The notes beneath the pieces were generated by a model. It saw nothing but the letters and a program-made list of their open reading frames with translations, was not told where the DNA came from and did not search any database. A stretch of DNA of 64,000 bases, taken from an uncultured Alphaproteobacteria bacterium (GTDB lineage Bacteria > Pseudomonadota > Alphaproteobacteria > RF32 > CAG-239). Within the stretch, counting starts at the first letter, position 1. Every line of letters begins with the position of its first letter. A program made the translations under genes and the position numbers. Of this stretch, positions 1 to 9,580 are shown in pieces. The stretch lies in assembly GCA_934273635.1 (NCBI GenBank), contig CAKQSV010000001.1:186001-250000 (forward strand), written 5' to 3'.

Positions 1-630
1 CAGATTTTGCATATCATTGGCAGAGGGGGCTTGCTGGGTAATTTTTTGTTGAAACAGGCATTTGTTGTCTTGTTCGCCGATGATTGTGTATTCGGCGGTG
101 GTACGGCTCAGCTCAATGTATTCTTTGTGGTTGTAGGGTTTGCAATCTTTGAGATGTTCGCGCAATTCTTTGCTCGGGTCAAATTCCTGATTAGACATTT
201 TACAGTTTTTTTCATCCATAAATACGGAAGCAGCAATCCAATAATCAGGCGATGACATAATATCTTTAACGGAGGTTGCCGTTTTAAATGTTTGTTTGAG
301 GTTGGTTAAGGCTTCATGCCATATTTGCAGGGTTGCTTCGTCAAATTTGCAGGCGGTGCGGATAATTATGCCGTTGGTGCTGCCGGTGCTGATGATTTGG
401 CAATTACCTTCATTATCAAGCCCTTTAATCTCGTATGTTGCGTCTATTCCCCGCGCTTTTTTGTTTTCGGTTGCCGGCGTGCAGTTTTTGATATGAGCCA
501 TAAATTCGGGAGAAAAAGACAATTCTTGTTCCATTTGTTTGCTTTTTTCTAATGTCAAACTCTCAAAGTCGGCATAAGCCGGTGCGGTGGAGAGAAAGCA
601 AAAGAGCAGGGTCAATAATTTACGGTTCAT
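1..630 (-). CDS. Secreted protein with duplicated Cys module, 3' end off window
   Basis: The start codon is the ATG complementary to 628-630. The frame stays open to base 1, so at least 210 residues are encoded and the C-terminus is missing. Residues 1-20 form a signal peptide ending in AYA, so the product is probably periplasmic or exported. Residues 41-82 and 155-195 look like two copies of one module: a His-(x)-Lys-(Asn/Asp)-Cys-x-Pro segment, then about 28 residues later a Tyr-x-Ile strand and a second Cys (Cys50/Cys77 and Cys163/Cys191). Each pair could form a disulfide. The gene lies 24 bases downstream of ftsK on the same strand, so it may be cotranscribed. I do not recognise the family; the lolA gene often found after ftsK in this class is not what is here. 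Confidence 0.75.
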   Translation of the reverse strand, partial: MNRKLLTLLFCFLSTAPAYADFESLTLEKSKQMEQELSFSPEFMAHIKNCTPATENKKARGIDATYEIKGLDNEGNCQIISTGSTNGIIIRTACKFDEATLQIWHEALTNLKQTFKTATSVKDIMSSPDYWIAASVFMDEKNCKMSNQEFDPSKELREHLKDCKPYNHKEYIELSRTTAEYTIIGEQDNKCLFQQKITQQAPSANDMQNL

Positions 631-654
631 GTTTTTTTATCCTATGCAAAATAA

Positions 655-3021
655 TCAGCCGATAACTTGTCTGCGGCCGGTGTGGTCGGGGGCGGAAACA
701 ATGCCTTCGTCCTCCATGCGGTCTATCAACGAGGCGGCACGGTTGTAGCCAATGCGCAGTTTGCGTTGAACGTAACTGGTGGAGGCTTTTTTGTCGTTGC
801 GGATGATGTCTACGGCTTGGGCGTAGAGGTCTTCCTCGTTACCGCCGCCGCCAAAGTTGCCTTTGTCAAACACAGCGCCGGAATCTTTTTCGTTCAGTTC
901 GCCTTGAGTGACCGCTTCAACGTATTCGGGGGCTTTTTGCGATTTGATGAAGTCAACAATACTTTCAACCTCGCTGTCTTTGACAAAAGCACCGTGGATG
1001 CGAATCGGGCGTTGACCGGCAGGCATATAAAGCATATCGCCTTTACCGAGCAGCTGTTCCGCGCCTTGCTCGCCGAGAATCGTGCGGCTGTCGATTTTGG
1101 AGGTGACCTGAAAACTGATACGGGTCGGGAAGTTGGCTTTGATGGTACCGGTGATAACGTCAACGGACGGTCGTTGGGTTGACATAATCAGGTGCAAACC
1201 GGCGGCGCGCGCCATTTGCGCCAAACGCTGAATTGCCGCCTCAACTTCTTTACCGGCAACCAACATCAGGTCGGCCATTTCATCAACCACAATCACAATG
1301 TACGGCAAGGGGCGCAAGTCCATTTCCTGCTCTTCATAAACAGGGCGTCCATCCTCGTCAAAACCGGTTTGAACCGTGCGTTTGCAACTCTTGCCGCTGT
1401 TTTTGATTTCGGTAACTTTTTGGTTGTAGCCGCTGATGTTGCGCACGTTCATTTGCGCCATGGCGCGGTAGCGGTCTTCCATTTCTTTCACCGCCCATTT
1501 GAGTCCGATAACCGCTTTGGCCGGGTCGGTAATCACCGGTGTCAACAGGTGCGGAATCCCGTTATACATAGAAAATTCCAACATTTTCGGGTCAATCATT
1601 ATCAGTTTGCACTCATCGGGGCTCATGCGGAACAGCAGGGATAAAATCATAGAGTTGACGCCGACGGATTTACCGGAACCGGTGGTACCGGCAACCAGTA
1701 AGTGGGGCATTTTACTCAAGTCGGCATAAACGTTTTGACCGCCGATGTCTTTGCCCAAAACCACGTTCAAGTCGTTTTTAGAATTGGTGAAGTTTTCGTC
1801 TTCAAACAAATCACGCAACCAAACGGTGTCGCGGGTTTTGTTCGGCAGCTCGATACCGATGGTGTTGGAGCCTTGGACGACCGCAATACGAACCGCGGCG
1901 GCGGACATGGAGCGAGCAATATCGTCTGCCAAGCCGATAACACGGGCGCTCTTGGTGCCGGGGGCGGGTTCAAGCTCATAAAGCGTGACCACCGGACCGG
2001 GGCGAACTTTGACGATTTTGCCGTTGACGCCAAATTCTTGCAAGGTGTTTTCTAAGTCGCGAGCGATATGCTCAAGCTCGTCTTTGCTAACCGAATTGTT
2101 GGTTTTTTCTTTAGGGCGAGACAACAAGTTAATGTCAGGGCGCACATAGCCGTCGTCGGTCGCGGGTTTGAGTGGGGCGGGAACTTTGGTTTTGGCGGCG
2201 CGTTTTTCTTTAATCTCGGGTTTGGCTGTGAGCGCAGGCTCATCATCAGCGGAAATATCAGGCATGGCCACGCTCGGCTCGTCGTTGGAGAACGAAGGTT
2301 CAATGCGTTCGGTTTTAGTTTTGGCGGCGCGGGATTTTTTCTCGCGTTTGGGCTTTTTGACGGCCTCGCGTTCTTCGTTGCTGTAATGGTGACGGCTGAA
2401 AATAGAGAAGAATCCGCGCAGGATTTTTAGTCCGAACAAGGTCGTGGCAATCAGCCCTAAGATGATTTTTTGGGCTAAAGTAAACCAATGTTTGACGGTT
2501 ATACCTAAGGCGTAGTCAAAAGCAAGCCATGTGAATAACACACAGCCGAAAAACAGAATATGTTTGCCGTAGCCATAGGTGTTGAAGTGGTTGATAGTGG
2601 TCATTAGCTGGGTGGCGAAAAAAGTGCCGATAAAGCCGCCGGCTTTAAGGTAGGGGAGTTTGAGCGGTAGCAGGGCGAGGGCAATCGCGCCGCATAATAA
2701 ACCCGTTAAAAGGGCAAAAATACGACTGCCGGCGTTGATGAACGTTTGTCCGCGAACAAGACCGTATCCCCAACGGAAAACCGGCAACAAAAACAGCGGA
2801 GTTATCAGCCCCAGACCGGAGAACGCATAGTCGGCGGCGGTTGCTCCCCAGATGCCAAGGTAGTTTTTAACCGGCGTGTCGGAGATGATGTTGACGGCGC
2901 TGTCGCCGTGGTTGTAAAACAGGCAGCTCAGCCACACAAACACACAACCACACACCAGAACCGCGCCCAACAAGCGCATGCTGATTTTATGAACCAAAGA
3001 TGTTTTTTGTTTTTTTGCCAT
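655..3021 (-). CDS. ftsK: DNA translocase FtsK
   Basis: Septum-anchored DNA pump that clears the chromosome terminus and activates XerCD recombination during division. The 788-residue protein has several membrane segments in its first 180 residues, a charged Lys/Glu/Pro-rich linker (about 210-310), a RecA-like motor and a C-terminal winged-helix gamma domain (about 720-788) of the type that reads KOPS sites. Walker A GTTGSGKS ends near Lys451, and the Walker B stretch VVDEMADLM is clear. A GGAC ribosome site lies about 9 bases before the ATG. The length is normal and the linker short, as in other alphaproteobacteria. It is divergent from fabD. Confidence 0.97.
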   Translation of the reverse strand: MAKKQKTSLVHKISMRLLGAVLVCGCVFVWLSCLFYNHGDSAVNIISDTPVKNYLGIWGATAADYAFSGLGLITPLFLLPVFRWGYGLVRGQTFINAGSRIFALLTGLLCGAIALALLPLKLPYLKAGGFIGTFFATQLMTTINHFNTYGYGKHILFFGCVLFTWLAFDYALGITVKHWFTLAQKIILGLIATTLFGLKILRGFFSIFSRHHYSNEEREAVKKPKREKKSRAAKTKTERIEPSFSNDEPSVAMPDISADDEPALTAKPEIKEKRAAKTKVPAPLKPATDDGYVRPDINLLSRPKEKTNNSVSKDELEHIARDLENTLQEFGVNGKIVKVRPGPVVTLYELEPAPGTKSARVIGLADDIARSMSAAAVRIAVVQGSNTIGIELPNKTRDTVWLRDLFEDENFTNSKNDLNVVLGKDIGGQNVYADLSKMPHLLVAGTTGSGKSVGVNSMILSLLFRMSPDECKLIMIDPKMLEFSMYNGIPHLLTPVITDPAKAVIGLKWAVKEMEDRYRAMAQMNVRNISGYNQKVTEIKNSGKSCKRTVQTGFDEDGRPVYEEQEMDLRPLPYIVIVVDEMADLMLVAGKEVEAAIQRLAQMARAAGLHLIMSTQRPSVDVITGTIKANFPTRISFQVTSKIDSRTILGEQGAEQLLGKGDMLYMPAGQRPIRIHGAFVKDSEVESIVDFIKSQKAPEYVEAVTQGELNEKDSGAVFDKGNFGGGGNEEDLYAQAVDIIRNDKKASTSYVQRKLRIGYNRAASLIDRMEDEGIVSAPDHTGRRQVIG

Positions 3022-3219
3022 GATATTAAAGTCCTATAATTATGGGGGGAGTATAGAACGAAAATATCAAAAGTTTGTTAATTTTACGGGCTTTTTGGTG
3101 GTTTGTTGAGGGCTGAAAAAGTGTTTGATGTGGGGTAATCGTGGATTTATGGTTGACTTTTGAGCTAAAATGGCACAGTTTTGTGAGTGAAAATGTTTAA
3201 CAATAGAGGTTTTTAGATA

Positions 3220-4164
3220 ATGAAATATGCCTTTGTTTTCCCAGGGCAAGGTTCGCAGTTTGTCGGTATGGGAAAAGACTTGGCGGATAATTTTAAGTCT
3301 GCCAGAGAAGTGTTTCAGGAAGTTGACGACGCTATCTCGCAAAATTTGTTTAAACTTATGACAGAAGGACCAGAGAACGAGCTGACGATGACGGTTAATA
3401 CACAACCGGCGTTGATGGCTAATTCTATGGCAGTGGTTCGCGTGCTTGAAAAAGAATTCGGCATTAAAATTGCGGATAAAGCCGCGTTTGTTGCCGGTCA
3501 CTCTTTGGGTGAATATTCCGCCGCTTGCGCTGCCGGCGTGTTCTCGTTGGCGGATACGGCGCGTTTGTTGCACACCCGCGGCGAGGCTATGCAAAAAGCC
3601 GTGCCTTTGGGAATCGGCGGGATGGCCGCGGTTATCGGTATGTCGTTTGATGATGTTGACGCTTTGGTCGAGGCTTGTCGTGTGAACGGCGCGGTTTGTG
3701 TGGCCGCTAATGACAATGCCGACGGTCAGGTGGTGTTGTCGGGGCATTTGACCGCGATTGACAAAGCGGTGGAAATTGCCTCGGAGTTTGGGGCAAGACG
3801 GTGCATTAAGCTGCCGGTCAGCGCACCTTTTCATAGCCCGTTGATGGCGCCCGCCGCTGAGGTTATGAAAGACGCCTTGTCTAAGGTTGAGGCGCATAAC
3901 GCCCAAGTTCCGCTGATAGCCAATGTTTTGGCAACGCCGATTACGGATAGTCAAGAGATTATCAAACATTTGGTTGAGCAAGTTACGGGTTCGGTACGTT
4001 GGCGCGAAAGTGTAACGTATATGGTTGAAAACGGGGTGACCGATGTGGTCGAACTCGGCGCCGGTAAAGTATTATCGGGAATCGTAAAAAGAAGTTATAA
4101 AGAAATTAACGCCCTGTCTGTCGGCACGCCGGCGGAGATTGAGGCTTTGGCAAAAGATTTATAA
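3220..4164 (+). CDS. fabD: Malonyl-CoA:ACP transacylase FabD
   Basis: Transfers malonyl from CoA to acyl carrier protein to supply fatty-acid elongation in the cytoplasm. The 314 residues match the family's usual length. The nucleophile motif GHSLGEY places catalytic Ser95, and APFHSPLM places catalytic His205. The N-terminal FPGQGSQ motif is intact. An AGAGG ribosome site precedes the ATG. fabG follows 21 bases later. A 304-residue antisense frame over 3067-3981 is a shadow of this gene. Confidence 0.97.
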   Translation: MKYAFVFPGQGSQFVGMGKDLADNFKSAREVFQEVDDAISQNLFKLMTEGPENELTMTVNTQPALMANSMAVVRVLEKEFGIKIADKAAFVAGHSLGEYSAACAAGVFSLADTARLLHTRGEAMQKAVPLGIGGMAAVIGMSFDDVDALVEACRVNGAVCVAANDNADGQVVLSGHLTAIDKAVEIASEFGARRCIKLPVSAPFHSPLMAPAAEVMKDALSKVEAHNAQVPLIANVLATPITDSQEIIKHLVEQVTGSVRWRESVTYMVENGVTDVVELGAGKVLSGIVKRSYKEINALSVGTPAEIEALAKDL

Positions 4165-4185
4165 ACGTTAGAAAGGAAATAAACA

Positions 4186-4923
4186 ATGTTTAGATTAGAT
4201 GGAAAAGTTGCTTTGATTACCGGTGCTGCCGGCGGTTTGGGGGATAAAATCGCACGCACCTTGCACGCACAGGGCGCAACACTGGCTTTGACCGATATGC
4301 GCGCCGAGCCGATGGAGAAATTGAAAGCCGAGTTGGGCGATAATGTTGAGGTTTTTGTTGCCAACCTGACCAATCCGGAAGATGTTAAAAATTTGGTGGC
4401 CTCTGTTGAAGAAAAATTGGGTCGTATTGATATTTTGGTAAACAACGCCGGTTTGACCAGAGACAACCTGTTTATCCGTATGAGCGATGAAGATTGGCAG
4501 TTGGTTTTGGATGTCAACTTGTCCGCAGGCTTTAAGTTGGCAAAGGCTGCCGTTCGCGGTATGATGAAACGCCGTTTTGGTCGTATTATCGGTATTGCCT
4601 CGGTGGTTGGTGTTACCGGTAACGCCGGTCAGGCAAACTATTCCGCCTCTAAGGCCGGTATGATTGCCATGAACAAATGCTTGGCTCAGGAAGTCGGCTC
4701 TCGCGGTATTACCGTCAACTCGATTGCCCCTGGTTTTATCAGAACGCCGATGACCGATGTTTTGCCGGAAGATGTTAAAAAAGCTTTGTTGGCTAAAATT
4801 CCGGAAGCCAAGCTCGGTGAGGCTCAGGATATTGCCAACGTTGTGGCTTTCTTGGCGTCTGACGAGGCTCAGTACATTACCGGTCAGACCATCAACATCA
4901 ACGGCGGTATGGCTATGATTTAG
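4186..4923 (+). CDS. fabG: 3-oxoacyl-ACP reductase FabG
   Basis: NADPH-dependent reduction of 3-oxoacyl-ACP in fatty-acid synthesis. A classical 245-residue short-chain dehydrogenase: cofactor motif TGAAGGLG at residues 12-19, NNAG at 86-89, and the catalytic set Asn111, Ser139, Tyr152 and Lys156. An AAGGAA ribosome site precedes the ATG. The gene is cotranscribed with fabD and followed at once by a strong terminator. The acpP-fabF pair that often follows fabG in proteobacteria is absent here. Confidence 0.96.
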   Translation: MFRLDGKVALITGAAGGLGDKIARTLHAQGATLALTDMRAEPMEKLKAELGDNVEVFVANLTNPEDVKNLVASVEEKLGRIDILVNNAGLTRDNLFIRMSDEDWQLVLDVNLSAGFKLAKAAVRGMMKRRFGRIIGIASVVGVTGNAGQANYSASKAGMIAMNKCLAQEVGSRGITVNSIAPGFIRTPMTDVLPEDVKKALLAKIPEAKLGEAQDIANVVAFLASDEAQYITGQTININGGMAMI

Positions 4924-4950
4924 TCTTGCTCTATCGGCAAAAAAGAAAAA

Positions 4951-4987
4951 AGCACTTCGGACGTTGTGGTTCGGGGTGCTTTTTTTG
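4951..4987 (+). terminator. Intrinsic terminator of fabD-fabG
   Basis: A hairpin with arms at 4951-4962 and 4969-4980 (AGCAC...GTGCT at the base, several G-T wobbles higher up) is followed by seven T residues. It lies about 27 bases after the fabG stop and separates fabDG from the lpt operon. Confidence 0.85.
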
Positions 4988-5028
4988 CGGATTAGCGCTT
5001 TTATCGCCGCAAGAGTGAAAATAATAGT

Positions 5029-5056
5029 TTGATTTTTTAAAAACATTGCTATAATC
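5029..5056 (+). promoter_or_regulatory. Sigma70-type promoter of lptF operon
   Basis: TTGATT at 5029-5034, a 16-base spacer, and a perfect TATAAT at 5051-5056. The predicted start near 5063 gives a leader of about 25 bases before lptF. It sits just after the fabG terminator, as expected for the start of a new transcription unit. Confidence 0.7.
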
Positions 5057-5087
5057 ACCCTAAATTTTAATTGCAATTAGAACTTAA

Positions 5088-6218
5088 ATGAAAAAACTAA
5101 ACTGGTATATTACAAAGCAGATTATCATCGGCTTTTTGATTGTGACTTTTTCGCTGTTGGCTATCGTATGGCTGACGCAATCTCTTAACTTTGTGGAAAT
5201 GGTGACCAATAAGGGGTTGCCGATTTTTATGTTTGTGGAGATGACGTCGTTGCTTATGCCGCGAATCTTTGTGATTATGTCGCCGATTGCGGTGTTTGTG
5301 GCGGTGCTGTTTGTTTATAACCGTATGATTTCTGACCGCGAGTTGGTGGTGATGAAGTCTGCGGGAATCAGCCCATGGGTTTTGGCTCGCGGCGCGGTTT
5401 GCGTTGGCGTGTTTTTGTCGCTGTTCGGGCTGTATGTGAATAATATTGTGATTCCGCGGGCCGAGCAGGCGTTTGCCAAGTTGGAGTGGCAGGTCAAGAA
5501 CGATATGTCGCACCTGATGTTTAAGGAAGGCGAGTTTACGCAGGTGCAATGGTATATGACCATTTTTGTGGCAGAACAGGATGGTAACGGCACAATATCG
5601 GGAATTTTGGTTAACGATGAGCGCGACCCAAGCAAAAAGGTGACGATTTCGGCCGAAAAAGGCAAGGTGGTTTATACCAACGAAGGACCGAAATTGATTT
5701 TGATTAACGGTGTGCGCAATGAAATTACCAAAGATGACAAACAACAGTTTTCTTCTTTGGCGTTTGACCGCTATTCGGTAGACTTCGGACTTTCGACCAA
5801 AAGTAAGAGCAAAGAGACCGGCGCCCGAGAGTTGACCTTAGCGGAACTGTTGTCGGCCTATAAAAACAAAGATTTGCCTAAAGCATTGGTCAACCGCTAT
5901 ATTATGGAAGGTTGTAAGCGTATTTTAATGCCGCTGTATAATCTGATTTTTGCACTGATTGCCTGTACAGGTTTGTTGGTGGGCAATTTTAATCGCCGCG
6001 GACAGGGAAAAATCATCACCCTGTCGATTGTCGGGATGGTTATTGTGCAGTCATGCGATTTGGTTTTCGGTAATTTGACGGTTAAAAATCTGGCGTGTCT
6101 GCCGTTGATGTTTTTGAACTTTTTTGTGCCGTTGTTTACCTGTTTTTATCTTTTATGGTTTTATAATCCCTCAAAGAAGAAAAAAAGAAAAGGTTTTGAG
6201 GATATTGCTGATGTCTAA
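5088..6218 (+). CDS. lptF: LPS export permease LptF
   Basis: Inner-membrane subunit of the LptB2FG transporter that extracts LPS and drives it to the outer membrane. The 376 residues show the YjgP/YjgQ fold: membrane helices at about 12-35, 55-80 and 100-122, a periplasmic beta-jellyroll (about 130-265), and three helices at about 284-356. The stretch VWLTQSLNFVEMV and the ISDRELVVMKSAG coupling-helix region favour LptF over LptG. The stop overlaps the lptD start. The usual partner lptG does not follow. Confidence 0.88.
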   Translation: MKKLNWYITKQIIIGFLIVTFSLLAIVWLTQSLNFVEMVTNKGLPIFMFVEMTSLLMPRIFVIMSPIAVFVAVLFVYNRMISDRELVVMKSAGISPWVLARGAVCVGVFLSLFGLYVNNIVIPRAEQAFAKLEWQVKNDMSHLMFKEGEFTQVQWYMTIFVAEQDGNGTISGILVNDERDPSKKVTISAEKGKVVYTNEGPKLILINGVRNEITKDDKQQFSSLAFDRYSVDFGLSTKSKSKETGARELTLAELLSAYKNKDLPKALVNRYIMEGCKRILMPLYNLIFALIACTGLLVGNFNRRGQGKIITLSIVGMVIVQSCDLVFGNLTVKNLACLPLMFLNFFVPLFTCFYLLWFYNPSKKKKRKGFEDIADV

Positions 6219-8487
6219 ATTTTCGCGCAGTATGTTGTTTTTGAGTGCGGCGTGCATTTTGTCTCCGACGGTCGGTGCCGCGGAGAAGATGCCGATTGCC
6301 GGCGAAATGACATCTAAAAGCAGTTTTTCGCCGTATGTGGAATTTGATCCGCATCCAAGTATTACCGGTTTTATGACGCCGCGTCCGATAGAGCATGATG
6401 ACGAGGATATTTATTTTAGCGCAAATGAAATTCAGAACGATAATAACACCGATGTTATCACCGCGTTGGGAGATGTTTATATTATCCGCAGCGATGCCAC
6501 GCTGAAGGCCGATAAAGTGACCTATAACCAGAAACTTGATGTTATTACCGCCAGCGGCAACGTCAGTCTGGTTGATCAGAACAATAATGTGATGTTTGCC
6601 GACGAGATGGTGTTGCAGGACAAAATGAGCAAAGGCACCATCAGTAAGCTGAAAGTGATTATGCGTGATGAGAGCCGCGTTTGGGCGGACAGGGTGAAAA
6701 CCCTTAAAAATGACGATAAGGTGATGTATAACGCCGTTTATACGCCTTGCGACTGCTGCACGATGAAAGGCAAAGACCAAGAGCCGTTGTGGAAGATTAC
6801 CGCCGATAAAATTCGTCAGGATGTGGCTAATAAAAACGTTTATTACAAAAACGCGGTGCTGAAAGTTAAAGATGTGCCGGTGTTTTATACGCCGTTTTTG
6901 TCGCATCCGGATCCGTCGGTCAAGCGCCGCAGCGGCTTTTTGATGCCGACATACGGCAGCAGCGGATATTTGGACACTTATATCAGACCGGGGTATTTTT
7001 GGGCGATTGATGACCAGTCTGATTTGACGTTCAGCCCCTATTTGAGCCTTAAGCGCGGGGTGGTGCCGTTTGCGACTTATCGTGCGTATAGCGACAAAGG
7101 CGAGTTGACGGTTCAGGGCAGTGTGTTGAAAGATAATGATGATGACAAGACCCGTGGCAATTTGTTTGTGAACTCGCGTTATGAGATTAATGAAAACTGG
7201 TTGGCAACGGTTGATGCCAAGTATGTTTCGGACACGCTGTTTTTGAAGGATTTATCTTTGCCGGAGAAAACTGATGCGTGGCTGACCTCAAACGTTAAGT
7301 TTGAATATTTTGACAGCCGCGATTATGCCGCAATCGAATCGTATTATTTTAAGATGATAAGTTATGATTTGCGGACAACGCAGCTTCGTGATAAATATGA
7401 CGCCTCGTATGTTTTACCGCTCTTGGACTATGAAAAATATGATCAACTGACGGATTCCGGCTTGTATACGCGCAATGTGTTTAATTTTGCCTCGGTGGTG
7501 CATGATGACGACAAAGCCAGTACACAGCGCGGAACAATGATTAATGAGGTGGTGTTGCCTTATACCAGTCGGTTTGGCGAGAAAATTCGTTTGGTCGGGT
7601 CGGTGAAGTCTGACTTTTATTATGTTGATGATTATCTGAACGCTGATAATCAATATTTTACAGGTACGGCGGCGCGAGTGTTCCCTCAATTAGGCGCGGA
7701 GTGGAAATTGCCGTTTATTAAGGCTAATGATGAGAGCCGACAGATTTTGGAACCGGTCGTTGTTGCGGTGGCTGCGCCGAACGACAGTAACAAGGTTGAT
7801 AAAATCCCTAATGAAGACAGCCAAAACGCTTATCTTGACGATACCAATGTGTTGGATTTGGACAGATACAGCGGTTATGACCGTAATGACACCGGCAGCC
7901 GTATCAGCTATGGTTTGAACTGGAGCTCTTATGGTAATATTTTGGGCAGAACGCAGGCGTTTGTGGCTCAGAGCTATTATTTTAATGAGGAAGAGAGCTT
8001 TTCGCAAAGCATGGGCAATAAGAGTCATTTGAGCGATTATGTCGGACGCATTTATGCCAATCCGAGTGACTTTTTGGATTTGAACTATCGTTTCAGATTG
8101 GATAAGGACGATATGGACATCCGTTACAACGAGTTGGCGGCGTCTATCGGTCCGCAGATGTTGAAGGCTTATGTGTCTTATATTTATTTGAACGACAAGG
8201 ATTATGCCGAATCTTACAACAAAGACAGCGAGCGTCACGAGCTTTATACTTCGGTGACGGCACAGTTGACCCGCGACTGGTCGGTGAAGGTTTATAACCG
8301 CCAAGATCTGTCCTCGGGCAAAAGTTATTCTTTGGAACACGGCGGCTCTTTAATTTATGAAGACGAGTGCATATCATTAACGGGTAATATTCAGCGTTAT
8401 GATTCTAATGACCCTGATGTTGAAAATGATTATGAATTCAGTATATCGTTTTTGTTGAAGACTATCGGCGGCGTAGGCTCGAAATAA
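6211..8487 (+). CDS. lptD: LPS-assembly outer membrane protein LptD
   Basis: Outer-membrane translocon that places LPS in the outer leaflet together with LptE. I start at the ATG overlapping the lptF stop (ATGTCTAA), giving 758 residues with a clean signal peptide ending near VGAA; an upstream in-frame extension would lie inside lptF. Next come an OstA-type beta-jellyroll (about 60-200), a CDCC cysteine cluster near residue 185 typical of alphaproteobacterial LptD, and a long Tyr/Asp-rich C-terminal barrel. The last residues are not the classical terminal Phe. Confidence 0.92.
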   Translation: MSKFSRSMLFLSAACILSPTVGAAEKMPIAGEMTSKSSFSPYVEFDPHPSITGFMTPRPIEHDDEDIYFSANEIQNDNNTDVITALGDVYIIRSDATLKADKVTYNQKLDVITASGNVSLVDQNNNVMFADEMVLQDKMSKGTISKLKVIMRDESRVWADRVKTLKNDDKVMYNAVYTPCDCCTMKGKDQEPLWKITADKIRQDVANKNVYYKNAVLKVKDVPVFYTPFLSHPDPSVKRRSGFLMPTYGSSGYLDTYIRPGYFWAIDDQSDLTFSPYLSLKRGVVPFATYRAYSDKGELTVQGSVLKDNDDDKTRGNLFVNSRYEINENWLATVDAKYVSDTLFLKDLSLPEKTDAWLTSNVKFEYFDSRDYAAIESYYFKMISYDLRTTQLRDKYDASYVLPLLDYEKYDQLTDSGLYTRNVFNFASVVHDDDKASTQRGTMINEVVLPYTSRFGEKIRLVGSVKSDFYYVDDYLNADNQYFTGTAARVFPQLGAEWKLPFIKANDESRQILEPVVVAVAAPNDSNKVDKIPNEDSQNAYLDDTNVLDLDRYSGYDRNDTGSRISYGLNWSSYGNILGRTQAFVAQSYYFNEEESFSQSMGNKSHLSDYVGRIYANPSDFLDLNYRFRLDKDDMDIRYNELAASIGPQMLKAYVSYIYLNDKDYAESYNKDSERHELYTSVTAQLTRDWSVKVYNRQDLSSGKSYSLEHGGSLIYEDECISLTGNIQRYDSNDPDVENDYEFSISFLLKTIGGVGSK

Positions 8488-8506
8488 CCTGAGGGAGGAT
8501 TGAGAG

Positions 8507-9577
8507 ATGAAAAAAGTGCTTTTGGCAATGGCTGCGGTTTTGACGGCTTTTCCGGTGCGGGCGCAGTTTTTGGATGTTGATAGAATCAGCAGACCTAAGG
8601 AATCTCGCTCAATTATGTTTCAGGAACAGCCACAGGAGCCGGTGGCTGCGTCCAAGCCCAAGGCGGTGAAACGCTCTATTCCCAAAAAGAAAGCGCAACC
8701 GCAAAATATCAGTCTGTTTAAGGTGGGGGACGCTAAAATTATGGCGGTGGTGAACGGTGACGCCATATCTTCGTCAGATGTGGAAAGTTATGCTCGTATC
8801 TTTATTTTGAACACGGGCGTGCCGCTTAATAATAAGACCAAGCCAATGATTATTAATAAGGTTTTGCAGACGGCGATTGATGAAAAAATCAAAAAGCAGG
8901 AGGCCGAGAAAAATCAGGTGACGGTCAGTGATAAGGATTTGAAGGCGGCGTTGGCGAATTATGAAAAAAGCCGTAGGCTCGGCAATGGCGGATTGAACCA
9001 GTTGTTCAAAAAGCAAAATATTAATCCGGAAGTGTTTAAGGAGCAGCTGAAAACCGAGATTTTGTGGGCGCGTTTGGTGCGGCGCAAAATGTCGGGTGAC
9101 TCGTATATCACCCAACGCGAGGTGGAAGAGGCGATTGCTCGCTCTAAGGAAGATATGAAAAGCCCGAAGTTTATGGTCTCGGAAATTGTGATTCCGGTGG
9201 CAAAAGCCAAAAATATTGATACCTTGGTGGACAATATCAGACGAGATAGAGTGTTTAGTATGTATGCGGCGCAGTTTTCGCAAAGCCCGAGTGCAGCCAA
9301 CGGCGGCAGTTTGGGGTGGCTTAAGGAAGGGCAGTTGCCCAAGCCTTTGGAGAGCAAAATTAAACAGATGAAAGTTGGGCAGGTTTCGCAACCGGTGAAA
9401 TATGCCGACAACTTTTATATTTTACGCTTGGATGACAAGTTTGTACCCTCTCAAAACGCCAAGGAAATTACGTTTGACGATATGAAAAACGTGTTGGAAA
9501 GCGAGCGTTTGGAGGGGTATTCCGCAAAATATTTGCAGAACCTGCGGCAAAAAGCGGTGATTGAATTTAAGGGCTGA
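8507..9577 (+). CDS. surA: SurA-like periplasmic peptidyl-prolyl isomerase
   Basis: Periplasmic chaperone and parvulin isomerase assisting outer-membrane proteins such as LptD encoded next door. 356 residues: signal peptide 1-20 (ending VRAQ), a basic Pro-rich linker, a SurA N-terminal chaperone region at about 80-200 with the VNGDAISSSDVE motif, and one PpiC domain at about 215-310 with the GGSLGWLKEGQLP signature. E. coli SurA has two parvulin domains; a single one is common in alphaproteobacteria. A GAGGGAGG ribosome site is strong. rsmA begins 3 bases after its stop. Confidence 0.85.
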   Translation: MKKVLLAMAAVLTAFPVRAQFLDVDRISRPKESRSIMFQEQPQEPVAASKPKAVKRSIPKKKAQPQNISLFKVGDAKIMAVVNGDAISSSDVESYARIFILNTGVPLNNKTKPMIINKVLQTAIDEKIKKQEAEKNQVTVSDKDLKAALANYEKSRRLGNGGLNQLFKKQNINPEVFKEQLKTEILWARLVRRKMSGDSYITQREVEEAIARSKEDMKSPKFMVSEIVIPVAKAKNIDTLVDNIRRDRVFSMYAAQFSQSPSAANGGSLGWLKEGQLPKPLESKIKQMKVGQVSQPVKYADNFYILRLDDKFVPSQNAKEITFDDMKNVLESERLEGYSAKYLQNLRQKAVIEFKG

Positions 9578-9580
9578 TAA

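Noticed and set aside
3067..3981. 304-residue open frame antisense to fabD
   Set aside because: Lies entirely over a clear fabD gene, has no ribosome site and its product has no recognisable domain; long antisense frames are expected from the codon bias here.
4195..5076. 293-residue antisense frame over fabG
   Set aside because: The fabG catalytic motifs are unambiguous on the plus strand and this frame crosses the fabG terminator.
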